Source: SIG673 sp045653945 | Lineage (GTDB): Bacteria > Bacillota > Clostridia > Oscillospirales > CAG-272 | Assembly (NCBI GenBank): GCA_045653945.1 | Contig: JAZOML010000028.1 | Coordinates: forward strand, 1 to 22,004 | Reading direction: 5' to 3' | Length of the DNA stretch: 22,004 nt | In this document: piece by piece, positions 15,449 through 22,004 of the stretch | Numbering within the stretch: position 1 is the first letter of the stretch | How the letters are laid out: every line of letters starts with the position of its first letter | Notes under the pieces: generated by a model | What the model saw: the letters and a program-made list of their open reading frames with translations, nothing else | Told to the model about the DNA's origin: nothing | Database searches by the model: none | Position numbers and translations under genes: made by a program

Positions 15449-16627
15449 TTACACAATTTCCCACAAAACCATCTCGCTTTCGTGCCTTTCGGGTAAGGTA
15501 AGCTTTGAAAACATTGCTTCAATTGCCGAGACGGGCACTTCACTCTCGCGACTTTGATTTCTATTTAGCTGTTCTTCAAAGTTCGTTTCAAGAAAAACGG
15601 TTTCAACTGCCGCTCCGTAGTCCTCAAAAAGTGAAATTTGCATATCCCTCATTTGTGTTGTGATGTTAGTTGCATTCCAAACGAAGGGCTGCTTTTTTCT
15701 TAAAAGCTCCTTTGCTCTTTCGTGCGCAAGGGCAACAACTCTGCCTTGATTGTCTTTGGGCGACACGTTAAGCTCTTTTCTTATTTCGTCAAGCGAAATC
15801 ATAGGTAAATCAGAATAATTTTTCTTTATAAAGGTATCCTTTCCCGTACCCGGAAGCCCCGACATTAAAATTACCTTGCCCCAAGTATCGTTAAACATAT
15901 CCTGCTCACGCCAAACGGTTTTCCCCTTGAAAAATGCTCTTTGCGAAAAATCGTTTACAAAGCCGTAGGGCTTAGTTAAACACCCAAGCTCACCTGCAAG
16001 AGCGCTGCAATACTCTACCCTTTCAAGCACGTCGGGGGTATCTGTTGCAATTCTTCCTAGCGCATCGGCTCTTTCAAGAACGCAAAGCTTTTCAAGTGTA
16101 AAGCTCCCCACAAGATAACCGTTTGAGGCAATTTTAAGCAATTTTAACTCGACGTCCCCGTCGTTTATAGCATAAGGCGGAAAGGAGTGATAACGGACAA
16201 GACTGCAAATCGCCTCTCGCATTTGCTGTTTTTCGGGTGTGCCGCAAAGTCCAAGCTCACGCCATAGCAGCCGTCTTGCCATTATAGCGCCCTTTGATGA
16301 GTGGTGAGGCGATTTAATAACGCCGTCTACCTCGACGGTACAGGCTATTTTGCCGATATCGTGCAAAAGAGCCGCCACAAAAAGCACTGTCTTATCTTCT
16401 AAGCTTGACCTTTTATATTCTGGCTGCTTTACTATCTCCTCGCACACAAGCCTTGTGTGAGATAGCACGTCTATTTCGCCGTGATAGAGAGGATTTTGCT
16501 GCGTTTTTGACATTTTTTCGAAAACAGGCGCAAGTGAGGTCTTACCAAGCGCTTCCCAATCTATTCTCTCACCATCATTTGGTACAAGAGCCGCTATTTT
16601 TTTAAATTCAAGATAGCCGTCCATCAT
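15449..16627 (-). CDS. HD-domain polynucleotide kinase (HD-Pnk), RNA end-healing enzyme
   Basis: A 392-residue fusion. Residues about 50-230 form an HD phosphohydrolase domain: His57, the HDIGK core (89-93), SPHHSSKGA (106-114) and His147. Residues about 250-392 form a P-loop kinase: GLPGTGKDT (257-265), SLDEIRKEL and FVWNATN, the layout of Pnk-type 5'-OH kinases. Enzymes of this architecture studied from Runella remove 2',3'-cyclic or 3' phosphate ends with the HD domain and phosphorylate 5'-OH ends with the kinase domain, preparing broken RNA for sealing. The start overlaps the RNA ligase stop by four bases, which strongly supports a joint repair role. Two adjacent ATGs (16627, 16624) are possible starts. 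Confidence 0.88.
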   Translation of the reverse strand: MMDGYLEFKKIAALVPNDGERIDWEALGKTSLAPVFEKMSKTQQNPLYHGEIDVLSHTRLVCEEIVKQPEYKRSSLEDKTVLFVAALLHDIGKIACTVEVDGVIKSPHHSSKGAIMARRLLWRELGLCGTPEKQQMREAICSLVRYHSFPPYAINDGDVELKLLKIASNGYLVGSFTLEKLCVLERADALGRIATDTPDVLERVEYCSALAGELGCLTKPYGFVNDFSQRAFFKGKTVWREQDMFNDTWGKVILMSGLPGTGKDTFIKKNYSDLPMISLDEIRKELNVSPKDNQGRVVALAHERAKELLRKKQPFVWNATNITTQMRDMQISLFEDYGAAVETVFLETNFEEQLNRNQSRESEVPVSAIEAMFSKLTLPERHESEMVLWEIV

Positions 16628-17415
16628 TTTTTATCACCCGTATCCGTTGCAAGCTGATTTGGGATAATCGGTCTTTGCTGCCAATGGCTGCCCGAAGCGT
16701 TAACACACTGATAAAAAGTGTTTCGCACAAATTTCACTCTTTGCTTAACCTGACCGTCAGACTCTACCTTAATGTAAAGCCCTTCCATAAGCATTGAAAG
16801 GTCGGTTTCCCTTACCTGCCTCTCAACGTCAAGTCCCTGCTTTTCCGATAATTCCCTGAGCACGTCAATATGATTTTCGGTTATGTAATTTGAAACACCG
16901 AGATATTTTAAAATGCTTTCCTTAGATTTAAAAATCCCCTTAGCAAGTACGGGGACAGAGTGAACAACTCCCATTTGCTCGGTTATTTTTCTTCTTGAAT
17001 TGGTATCGAGAAAAATTCCCGCTTCTCTGTCAAAAATATCAAATTCCATAAAATAATCGGGAAGCGCATCGTAAAAAACGGTGTGCTTTGCGTACATCCA
17101 CTCACCGTACATAATATATCTTGCGCCAAGCACCGACCAAAAAAGCGACTTGTTGTTATTTGCCCACTGCTTCATTAAATTGTAGTGGCGCTCATTGTAG
17201 CCGCCGTTTAAATAATGCCCCCTGCTTTGAAGCAACAAATTGCCTTCGTTATCAAAGGAAATGGCGGAATTAGCTCCGTCAATCTTTTCCTCGATAACAA
17301 TATTTTTGCCAAGAATTTCAGAAAACGGTACCTGACTTAAATCCTCGTCGCCTTCTTGAAGCCTTGAACCGCTTAGATGCTGAGTCCTTGGGTATTTTAA
17401 AATTCTAAAATCCAT
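16624..17415 (-). CDS. ATP-dependent RNA ligase
   Basis: A 263-residue member of the nucleotidyltransferase-type RNA ligases (Rnl-like). The AMP-accepting lysine is Lys44 in EEKIDGANSA (motif I, KxDG). Later motifs are SRGHYLNGG, YGEWMYAKHTV, FMEFDIFD (motif IIIa-like), EGLYIKVE (motif IV) and RVKFVR (motif V). All core residues look intact, so it should seal 5'-phosphate to 3'-OH RNA ends with ATP. I start at the ATG at 17415, about 8-11 bases after GGAGAAG; a GTG at 17424 is also in frame but sits too close to that site. It lies between the methyltransferase (5-base gap) and HD-Pnk (4-base overlap), which supplies its healed substrates. The exact Rnl subfamily is not settled. Confidence 0.88.
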   Translation of the reverse strand: MDFRILKYPRTQHLSGSRLQEGDEDLSQVPFSEILGKNIVIEEKIDGANSAISFDNEGNLLLQSRGHYLNGGYNERHYNLMKQWANNNKSLFWSVLGARYIMYGEWMYAKHTVFYDALPDYFMEFDIFDREAGIFLDTNSRRKITEQMGVVHSVPVLAKGIFKSKESILKYLGVSNYITENHIDVLRELSEKQGLDVERQVRETDLSMLMEGLYIKVESDGQVKQRVKFVRNTFYQCVNASGSHWQQRPIIPNQLATDTGDKK

Positions 17416-17420
17416 ATTAA

Positions 17421-18119
17421 TCACTTCTCCAGCCTTGCAATCATAAACAAATGTCCGGGCACTCCGTCAAAGGTCAGTCTTTTAACGCCACAAGCACCAA
17501 AATATCCTGTTAATTTTTCTTTCGTAAGAAGATGTATATGCTCGGGGTTGTCGTCCTCCTTTGAGGGGACGGTCAAAACCACGTAGCTTTTTGCAATTCT
17601 GACAGCGGCTGCAATCGCCTCCTGAACGTTTGGAATATGCTCAAGAACCTCAAGCATAGTAACCACGTCAACCGAATTATCCGCATAAGGCTGCTCGCAA
17701 ATATCCGCCTTTTCGACACTTAAATTTTCTATTCCGCCCCTTGCAAGGTCGGAAAGCATCTGCACCCTTTTATCAAGAATATCAACGGATTTTACCTGTG
17801 CAAAGGGAAACTCCTCAAGAAACGGGAGTAAAAATACCCCACGTCCGCTTCCTACGTCAAGGAGCGTTTCAAAGCAAATACCCTTTAAAAAGCCTATTAC
17901 CTTACTAACCCGAGGTAGCTCTCTGTCCGTTTTCTTAAAATAATGAAGCTTAAGCCCCAGCTCTTGCCCTATCTCAATTAATTTAAGATTTTCCTCATTT
18001 GTCAAATCGCAAAGAGACTTGCAAAGCAGTTCACACTCCACGTCGGTAGCGCCAATGCGCTTTAAATACCCTCTCACGACGGCTACAACGTATTTAATAT
18101 TGTATTTTTCAGATAGCAT
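17421..18119 (-). CDS. Class I SAM-dependent methyltransferase of the RNA-repair cassette
   Basis: A 232-residue protein. The first 75 residues are helical and unfamiliar. Motif I is LLDVGSGRG (86-94), the ribose-binding acid is Asp113 in SVDILDKR, an ADI motif follows, and EVLEH (157-161) with NPEHIHLL (191-198) completes the fold. EVLEH also occurs in UbiG-like enzymes, but the Glu-x-x-Glu-His pattern plus later histidines recalls the metal site of Hen1, the 2'-O-methyltransferase that marks repaired RNA in Pnkp-Hen1 systems. Being the first gene of a cassette with RNA ligase and HD-Pnk suggests it methylates repaired RNA. That is inference, since class I folds accept many substrates. AGGCGG lies seven bases before the ATG. 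No terminator separates it from rmuC, so read-through from that promoter is likely. Confidence 0.75.
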   Translation of the reverse strand: MLSEKYNIKYVVAVVRGYLKRIGATDVECELLCKSLCDLTNEENLKLIEIGQELGLKLHYFKKTDRELPRVSKVIGFLKGICFETLLDVGSGRGVFLLPFLEEFPFAQVKSVDILDKRVQMLSDLARGGIENLSVEKADICEQPYADNSVDVVTMLEVLEHIPNVQEAIAAAVRIAKSYVVLTVPSKEDDNPEHIHLLTKEKLTGYFGACGVKRLTFDGVPGHLFMIARLEK

Positions 18120-18144
18120 AATGTAACCGCCTTTCTTTTTTATT

Positions 18145-18315
18145 TTAATTTAAATTCCTGTAATAAGCGCACACAAAATATAGCGGTAAATTTCTTTCGT
18201 ACCTTGCCAAATCTATTTTTTCAAAGCCGTCTGACAGTAACTTTTTTATACCTTCACTTGCTTTTTCTTGCAAAACAAGTCCTATTTCGGGTGTAATACC
18301 ACAGCCTTTATAAGC
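18145..18315 (-). pseudogene. Short decayed coding remnant
   Basis: One minus-strand frame is open for about 55 codons and has a protein-like make-up (segments GCGITPEIGLVLQEKASEGI and LARYERNLPLYFVCAYYRN), ending in TAA at 18147-18145. It has no ATG and no ribosome site; upstream it meets a stop inside the end of rmuC. It looks like the C-terminus of a gene whose front was lost when the flanking genes became joined. I do not recognise the family. A functional small ORF from an internal TTG is possible but not supported. Confidence 0.4.
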
Positions 18316-18317
18316 TC

Positions 18318-19571
18318 TTATTCATCCGACGGAATATCGGGTAAAGCGTTTTCGTCGCCTGAAGCCGTAACACTGCGTAAGCTTCTGTCAATCGCACGCG
18401 TTCTCACGCCAATCAACTGATCAAGGTCGTTGCTTGCACCGTTTAATTTCCTTTGAATACCCTCGATAATACTGCCAAACTTTGCAAACTCTGTCTTTAC
18501 CGCTCTGAGAATATTCCATACCTCATTTGATTTCTTTTGTATTGCTAAGGTTTGGAAGCCCATTTGCAGGCTATTGAGAAGTGCCGCCATAGTAGTCGGC
18601 CCCGCTACCGTTACGTTATACTTTGTCCTTAATTCATCTACAAGCCCTAACTTCACAATTTCCGCATAAAGTCCCTCAACCGGCAAAAACATAACGGCAA
18701 AGCTCGTTGTTGCAGGGGGACATATATATTTTGTATTTATATCCCTTGCCATAGATTTTACGGTAGCTATCAGCTGCTTTTTCTTTGCCTCAAACTCGTC
18801 AAAATCATTTTTTTCATATGCGGTCTGCATATCGCTATAAATTGTATATGGGAACTTTGAGTCTATCGGCAGTAATACCTCACCGTCATTACCGCCGGGG
18901 AGCTTTACTGCAAATTCAACGGGATCTCTACCTGCCTTGTTTGTAACGACGTTCTTTAAATACTGCTCGGACGATAAAATTTCATCAATAATCGCACCAA
19001 GCTGAATTTCACCTAAAATACCCGTTGTCTTTACGTTTGACAGCATTTTGGAAAGATTTCCAACGTCCGATGAGATTTTTTGCATTTCGCCTATCGTTTG
19101 GCTTACCTTTGCCAGCTCGTCGGTTAATATCTTAAAGGACTCGCTAAACCTCTCGTTTAAGGTTTTGGTTAATTTTTCATCAACAGTTTTTTGTATTTCC
19201 TCAAGCTTTTGTTCGTTGCTTGTCTTGATTGCCTGAATATTTCGTTCAAGAGTTTGACGGATTTGCTCTAAGCTCGCATTAAGATTTTTGTCAATCGCAT
19301 TTAATCTTTCCTCTGTTGATTGCCTGTTTTCATTGATTTTGGTGGACATATTGTCAAGATTTGCCTTGACCTCTTTTGAAGAATTGTCCGCAGAAGCTTG
19401 AAGTGCCGAGGATATAATCGAAATATTGGACGAAAATGCTTTTATAATTTCTTCCTTGTCTTCTTTATTTATCGTTACCGACGTATCGCCTTTTTTATTA
19501 GACGTTTTGATAACCTGTATTAAAGAAAATACAACTAAAACCGACAGCAAGATTATAATCACAATATCCAT
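18318..19571 (-). CDS. rmuC: RmuC-family DNA recombination/maintenance protein
   Basis: A 417-residue protein. A membrane helix (about 2-21, DIVIIILLSVLVVFSLIQVI) anchors it. A long coiled coil with TxEERLNAIDKNLNASLEQI-like heptads follows (about 30-175), then the RmuC core with GILGEIQLGAIIDEIL, the nuclease-like DPVEFAVKLPGG and LPIDSKFPYTIY, and a helical GPTTMAALLNSLQMGFQTL segment. RmuC limits DNA inversions and rearrangements in E. coli and is a PD-(D/E)XK-like putative nuclease. I start at the ATG at 19571, eight bases after AGGAG; a longer frame to 19640 would read through the promoter. It has its own promoter and probably also feeds the RNA-repair genes. Close to restriction-modification genes it may belong to the defence island, though rmuC is also a common housekeeping gene. 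Confidence 0.9.
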   Translation of the reverse strand: MDIVIIILLSVLVVFSLIQVIKTSNKKGDTSVTINKEDKEEIIKAFSSNISIISSALQASADNSSKEVKANLDNMSTKINENRQSTEERLNAIDKNLNASLEQIRQTLERNIQAIKTSNEQKLEEIQKTVDEKLTKTLNERFSESFKILTDELAKVSQTIGEMQKISSDVGNLSKMLSNVKTTGILGEIQLGAIIDEILSSEQYLKNVVTNKAGRDPVEFAVKLPGGNDGEVLLPIDSKFPYTIYSDMQTAYEKNDFDEFEAKKKQLIATVKSMARDINTKYICPPATTSFAVMFLPVEGLYAEIVKLGLVDELRTKYNVTVAGPTTMAALLNSLQMGFQTLAIQKKSNEVWNILRAVKTEFAKFGSIIEGIQRKLNGASNDLDQLIGVRTRAIDRSLRSVTASGDENALPDIPSDE

Positions 19572-19611
19572 TTTCATAACTCCTATTTTAAAATAAGTTG
19601 TTCTTTTAATT

Positions 19612-19640
19612 ATTATATCATATAAAAAACTTTTTTTCAA
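19612..19640 (-). promoter_or_regulatory. Promoter of rmuC
   Basis: TTGAAA (19640-19635), a 17-base spacer and a perfect TATAAT (19617-19612) preceded by TGA give a strong promoter. Transcription should start near 19605, leaving a leader of about 35 bases that contains AGGAG. Confidence 0.8.
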
Positions 19641-19685
19641 TAATTAAAAACGAAAATTTGCTCTATATGCTGAGAGTGCAAAAGG

Positions 19686-19713
19686 AAAATCCAAGCCAAT
19701 AGGCTTGGATTTT
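19686..19713 (-). terminator. Terminator of the type I modification/specificity genes
   Basis: A perfect 12-base-pair stem (AAAATCCAAGCC and its complement, loop AATA) is T-rich on both sides. It lies between the specificity-gene stop (19772) and the rmuC promoter, so it most likely ends the minus-strand restriction-modification transcript. The 58 bases between stop and stem show nothing else. Confidence 0.75.
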
Positions 19714-19771
19714 TGGATGTGTGGAACTAAATCTCGTTTTTAGGGAATGTGTGTGGGACAAAAAGTACTTT

Positions 19772-20806
19772 TTACACAGCAATAATTGAAGTTAAAAACT
19801 TTTTAATTTTCAATTCTTTGTTTTGAATATAATTTTCTATATAGTCAAAATCAATTTCATCCTTAGCTTTTGTAGGCAAATAGATAAAGTCTTTTTCCAT
19901 ATCTTCTTTTTTCCATTTATCAATAAAAGCATATTTTTGCCCCGCTTTTTTTAATAACGGAATTATAAACATGGCGATATCTCTATTAAATTTTATTTTA
20001 GGATATAACACGTTTACGTCGTCTGATGCCCAAAATGTTTCTTCTTGATAGAAAGCTTCTCCTACCGAACCATTATATGACATTGTAATGGTATTTTTAG
20101 GATGCAAGTATTTGTCGTTTCCAATATACGCAGTTATTCCATTATTAAAAGAACTTGCGCCAATAAACGGAATACGTCCTTCAAACATATTGGCTTTAGT
20201 CAGTCTTTTACCTTTGCGAATCTCAAAAAGTTTACTTATCTCAAACTTATTCCAAGTTATAATATCAACTTTTTCGCAAGTTTTCGAGCTCTTCGCTGAC
20301 CGCAAAGCAGTCAGCGAAGAGCTGACCGCACTTTCCAAATTTTGCAAATATTCTTCCATATATGCAAAATTTGGGTTGCCATTAATGTCAACGGGTAGTT
20401 TGATCTTTTCATTTTTAAGCGAAGTAGAAGAACACATATCGTTAAATTGATATTTTGTAAATAATTGTCTTTCTAAAACCGCTGAAATAAATAATCCACT
20501 TTTTTCACTCATTGTCATTTTAGGTACAAGCATATTAACTCTACCATGTCCAACCGCATAAAATACTTGAGGCTGATAAAAGACTTTTCCAAACATATCA
20601 ACAGTTATTGTAGATGATTGAAACAATCTACTATTTTTTTGTTTACATATGTTTTTACATATTCCATTATTAGTTTTTCCTGAAGATATTAAAGGATATT
20701 CTCCATCTTCCAATTTTTTGGCTTGTAAATCGCCATCTGCTAAAAAAACATCAAATAATGATAATATGTCAAAATACTTCCATTGCGTTGTATCAATTTT
20801 ACTCAT
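19772..20806 (-). CDS. hsdS: Type I-like restriction-modification specificity subunit (HsdS)
   Basis: A 344-residue S subunit that sets the DNA target of a methylase. It has two target-recognition halves with repeated openings, YPLISSGKTNNGI (about 38-50) and IPFIGASSFNNGITAYIG (about 215-232), each ending in a helical spacer (EYLQNLESAVSSSLTALRSA and YIENYIQNKELKIKKFLTS). This is the usual TRD-helix-TRD-helix order. I start at the ATG at 20806, six bases after AAAGGTG and overlapping the hsdM stop; a GTG at 20815 is less likely. The gene is clearly more AT-rich than the RNA-repair genes, as foreign restriction genes often are. A 14-base inverted repeat lies in the central spacer. Repeats of this kind can allow domain swapping. 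Confidence 0.87.
   Translation of the reverse strand: MSKIDTTQWKYFDILSLFDVFLADGDLQAKKLEDGEYPLISSGKTNNGICKNICKQKNSRLFQSSTITVDMFGKVFYQPQVFYAVGHGRVNMLVPKMTMSEKSGLFISAVLERQLFTKYQFNDMCSSTSLKNEKIKLPVDINGNPNFAYMEEYLQNLESAVSSSLTALRSAKSSKTCEKVDIITWNKFEISKLFEIRKGKRLTKANMFEGRIPFIGASSFNNGITAYIGNDKYLHPKNTITMSYNGSVGEAFYQEETFWASDDVNVLYPKIKFNRDIAMFIIPLLKKAGQKYAFIDKWKKEDMEKDFIYLPTKAKDEIDFDYIENYIQNKELKIKKFLTSIIAV
20287..20323. repeat. Inverted repeat inside the hsdS central spacer
   Basis: AGCTCTTCGCTGAC and its exact complement are separated by nine bases (CGCAAAGCA), a perfect 14-base-pair palindrome in otherwise AT-rich coding sequence. It encodes the helical linker between the two recognition domains (SSSLTALRSAKSS). 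A GCGGTCAGC direct repeat overlaps the structure. It may be a recombination site for exchanging recognition domains; chance is unlikely at this length. Confidence 0.7.
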
Positions 20807-22004
20807 TATTTTCACCTTTTAATGTAATCACAACCTGTTCATGCTCTTGTTTTACTTGACTATTATATAAAACTTTTTTCATTAAGGCATCATTAAATTC
20901 TTTAACATCAATGCCTTGCTTAAACATTAAATAATCCATCATTGTCTTTGTAAAATCTTCTTCCGTAATTTCAAAAGGAACTTCGGGCATTTGATAACTT
21001 AAATGTTCGTTTGGCTTTACCCACTGTATCGTTTCGTGTCCAGATTGTTTATGGATAATATCAATCCACAAATCTTCAATGTCTTGCCATTTGTCTTTAA
21101 TATCTTGACGGCCTTGATTTTTAACTGTTTCTAAACCATCATCTTCTATATAGCAAGCAAATATTTCTTTATTATTTTGTGGAATGCCTGCCGTGAATAT
21201 AAAAATTGACGTTGTTACACCCTCCGAAAATACTTTTTCGGGTAATTTAATAATCTTTTCAAGTGTGCTATGCTTTAATAATTTTTTACCCATGCTATCT
21301 TTTTCTAATTTTTTATCAGGTAAAATGAAAGCGCACTTTGTGTTTTGCGGTACATTTTTTAATACGTTATCAACAATAGTCAAACACCCATATTTTGTTT
21401 CAAACGGTGGGTTCATAAGAACCTTTGTAATTTTTTTACTTTTAATCCATTCGCAAGCTTCCAAAGTTCTACTATCTAAATGTTCTAAATTCGTTTTTCC
21501 GTCCTTATGAATCAACATATTGGCACAGGCAAGGGCGAAAATTTCTCTATCAAATTCTATACCGAATAATTGTGATTCTTTAATTTGTCCTGCTTTTTTA
21601 GTTTTTACACCACCCGCTTCTTTCATCATATTACACATTGCTTTAACAAGAAATGCGCCCGAACCACAAGCAGCGTCCAACACTTTATCGTTTTGATTTA
21701 CATTAATCAAACGATACATAAAAGAAGTAATATGGTCAGGCGTAAATACTTGTCCAGATTCCGACTTTCCTTTGTAACGGTTAAATTCATTAAAGAAAAT
21801 ACCCATTACGTCTTCGCCGTTCCAATAATCTGAATTAACACATTCTGAAATTTCCGAAATCCACGCTATAAAATTATTAATCGCTTCTTGATTTCTTGTG
21901 TTATTCATTTGAATTTCAGCATAAACCTTTGTCAATAAATCAAGTTTTAAGTTCTGCTTCCTACTTTCTTCTAACGACTTGTTCAGTGTATTCAATATAG
22001 AGTT
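20799..22004 (-). CDS. hsdM: N6-adenine DNA methylase, type I-like HsdM, N-terminus beyond window
   Basis: A partial methylase subunit: the minus strand is open to the window edge, so the true start is not visible. Seen are motif I DAACGSGAF, preceded by FNRYKGKSESGQVFTPDHIT; the motif X-to-I order is that of adenine methylases. Also present are FGIEFDREIFALACANMLI and catalytic motif IV NPPF in VLMNPPFETKYG. It transfers a methyl group from SAM to adenine N6 in DNA chosen by the overlapping HsdS subunit. The hsdS start overlaps its stop, so the two are coupled. I see no HsdR within the window; the nuclease may lie upstream, may be fused to the missing N-terminus, or may be absent. The low GC matches hsdS and suggests transfer. 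Confidence 0.9.
   Translation of the reverse strand, partial: NSILNTLNKSLEESRKQNLKLDLLTKVYAEIQMNNTRNQEAINNFIAWISEISECVNSDYWNGEDVMGIFFNEFNRYKGKSESGQVFTPDHITSFMYRLINVNQNDKVLDAACGSGAFLVKAMCNMMKEAGGVKTKKAGQIKESQLFGIEFDREIFALACANMLIHKDGKTNLEHLDSRTLEACEWIKSKKITKVLMNPPFETKYGCLTIVDNVLKNVPQNTKCAFILPDKKLEKDSMGKKLLKHSTLEKIIKLPEKVFSEGVTTSIFIFTAGIPQNNKEIFACYIEDDGLETVKNQGRQDIKDKWQDIEDLWIDIIHKQSGHETIQWVKPNEHLSYQMPEVPFEITEEDFTKTMMDYLMFKQGIDVKEFNDALMKKVLYNSQVKQEHEQVVITLKGENNE

Noticed and set aside
17421..18119. Firm call of Hen1 for the cassette methyltransferase
   Set aside because: EVLEH also occurs in UbiG-like enzymes and the other Hen1 signatures are not clear, so only a general call is justified.
19572..19640. 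N-terminal extension of RmuC to 19640
   Set aside because: It would translate the promoter's -35 and -10 boxes; the ATG at 19571 has a good ribosome site.

Overview
The window looks like an accessory or defence island from a low-GC Gram-positive bacterium, most plausibly a gut-type clostridium. This rests on AGGAG-type ribosome binding sites, several near-consensus sigma-70 type promoters (TTGACA-17 bp-TATAAT), U-tailed hairpin terminators and Clostridia-like gene content. No rRNA, tRNA, CRISPR array or insertion sequence was seen, so the species cannot be fixed.

Layout. At 1-1150 (minus) a very good promoter and a LacI-type operator precede a wreck: a frameshifted LacI-family N-terminus runs straight into the C-terminal half of a family GH36 alpha-galactosidase, as if an internal deletion joined two neighbouring genes. 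At 1225-3169 (plus) lie a TspO/MBR membrane protein and a TIR-methyltransferase fusion, each with its own promoter and terminator. At 3209-9790 (minus) a five-gene operon runs vWA protein, PP2C-like phosphatase, Ser/Thr kinase with four C-terminal repeats, transglutaminase-like protein, TerD with a cysteine-rich zinc-ribbon-like front end. Its core matches the TerY-P triad known from comparative genomics of Ter systems. At 10069-15177 (minus) a second operon runs Gfo/Idh/MocA oxidoreductase, SGNH hydrolase, a 1059-residue membrane protein (channel-like front, two Rossmann-like regions, RyR-like motif, C-terminal winged-HTH-like end), stand-alone RyR-domain protein. At 15449-18119 (minus) is an RNA-repair cassette: SAM methyltransferase, RNA ligase, HD-polynucleotide kinase, joined by tiny gaps or overlaps. 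A short decayed coding remnant and an RmuC-family protein follow, then an AT-rich type I-like modification/specificity gene pair (19772-22004), whose methylase runs off the window.

How the genes may work together. The vWA, PP2C and kinase proteins should form a reversible phosphorylation switch, with TerD as the calcium-binding membrane-associated stress protein it acts with. The adjacent operon places a sensor-like channel and RyR domains, a family often found with such systems, next to two enzymes that could make or modify a small molecule. The RNA-repair cassette would heal and seal RNA cut by nucleases, possibly ones released in abortive infection. TIR, restriction-modification and RmuC genes on either side fit an immunity island. 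The family assignments come from motifs I can see; the functional links are inference.

No gap longer than about 300 bases lacks a gene; the larger spacers hold the promoters, terminators and hairpins listed.
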